Assembly: GCF_011602365.1 (NCBI RefSeq)
Contig: NZ_JAAONZ010000005.1
Location: 219,386-283,385, forward strand
Length of the DNA: 64,000 bases
From: Pseudomaricurvus hydrocarbonicus
GTDB taxonomy: Bacteria > Pseudomonadota > Gammaproteobacteria > Pseudomonadales > Cellvibrionaceae
Direction of reading: 5' to 3'
The notes under the pieces are model-generated. The model saw only the letters and a list, made by a program, of their open reading frames with translations. It had not been told where the DNA came from and searched no databases. How positions within the stretch are numbered: the first letter of the stretch is position 1; each line of letters opens with the position of its first letter. Below are positions 63,826 to 64,000 of this stretch, one piece after another. The translations under genes and the position numbers were made by a program.

Positions 63826-64000
63826 CTAGGGCCTGTTCACACTAATTAGCTTGTCAGCAATCAGCGAGAAGTTAATAAAAAACCGGAAGACAACATCCAG
63901 TTTCTCAAAGCGGCTGAAGATTCTCCGGAATCCCTTCAGCCGTCTAAATAGGCGCTCTACTTCATTGCGCTTTTTGTACATCTCCTTGTCATACTCCCAG
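63826..64000 (-). mobile_element. IS5-type insertion sequence, transposase C-terminus, cut by the window edge
   Basis: On the minus strand the open frame entering at the window end reads WEYDKEMYKKRNEVERLFRR, LKGFRRIFSRFEKLDVVFRF and FINF before a stop at 63826. YDxxxYKxRNxxERxFxRLKxFRR is the hallmark of IS5-group (IS1031/IS402-like) transposase ends. GGGCCTGTTCACACTAATTA at 63829 onward, overlapping the stop, is likely the terminal inverted repeat. The rest of the element lies beyond 64000. Confidence 0.85.

Overview
The window looks like the chromosome of an aerobic, probably marine gammaproteobacterium. This is inferred from five large TonB-dependent receptors, a homodimeric AceE-type pyruvate dehydrogenase, an E3 fused to a lipoyl domain, Lrp/MarR/AraC/LysR regulators and a GC content near 50%. 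I see no rRNA, tRNA or CRISPR array. Every assignment was made by reading motifs; no database search was run.

Layout. 1-13 kb holds ordinary accessory metabolism: a TonB receptor, a ThDP-dependent 2-oxoacid decarboxylase resembling AruI, a heterodimeric ABC exporter, an adenylate-forming ligase, a small unknown protein and a DUF3604 protein. 13-20.6 kb is a decaying zone. It has an intact GH3 beta-glycosidase, but the upstream transporter is reduced to its last helix and the divergent AraC-type gene is cut by an in-frame TAG. A Tn3-type transposase fragment, three 50-bp repeats, a GGGGACGGAGG palindrome, the tail of a fumarylacetoacetase-family gene, and deacetylase and VOC genes that each carry a single-base homopolymer frameshift follow.

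20.7-54 kb is a large catabolic island for (poly)hydroxylated aromatics. It encodes a VanA-like Rieske oxygenase with a MarR regulator, a GST-like protein, and an operon of VOC protein, pyrogallol-phloroglucinol-transhydroxylase-like molybdoenzyme (large and Fe-S subunits), extradiol-type dioxygenase and FAH-family hydrolase. It also has a local moaA, two paralogous alpha/beta hydrolases, a Tat-exported decarboxylase-like amidohydrolase, a lipoprotein amidohydrolase, two SnoaL-like proteins, an MFS transporter, four TonB receptors (two of them close paralogues), a LysR regulator and a two-subunit molybdenum hydroxylase. A 19-bp dyad with a LysR-type T-N11-A core (consensus close to CGATATCNNTTTGTTATCG) recurs in front of several of these transcription units. 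It suggests that most of the island is one regulon, probably controlled by the LysR protein at 44.4 kb. This is the most interesting signal in the window.

54-64 kb returns to housekeeping: an MDR reductase with a divergent AraC regulator, an Lrp regulator, a stub of a second aceE-like gene ending at a fourth 50-bp repeat, the aceE-aceF-lpdA operon, an FMN reductase, and the end of an IS5-type element running off the window.

How the parts may fit (inference). TonB receptors and MFS import an aromatic compound, perhaps methoxylated or galloyl. The Rieske enzyme demethylates or hydroxylates it, and the amidohydrolase may decarboxylate a gallate-like acid to a trihydroxybenzene. The transhydroxylase moves hydroxyls between ring positions. 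Extradiol cleavage followed by alpha/beta and FAH hydrolases opens and breaks the ring.
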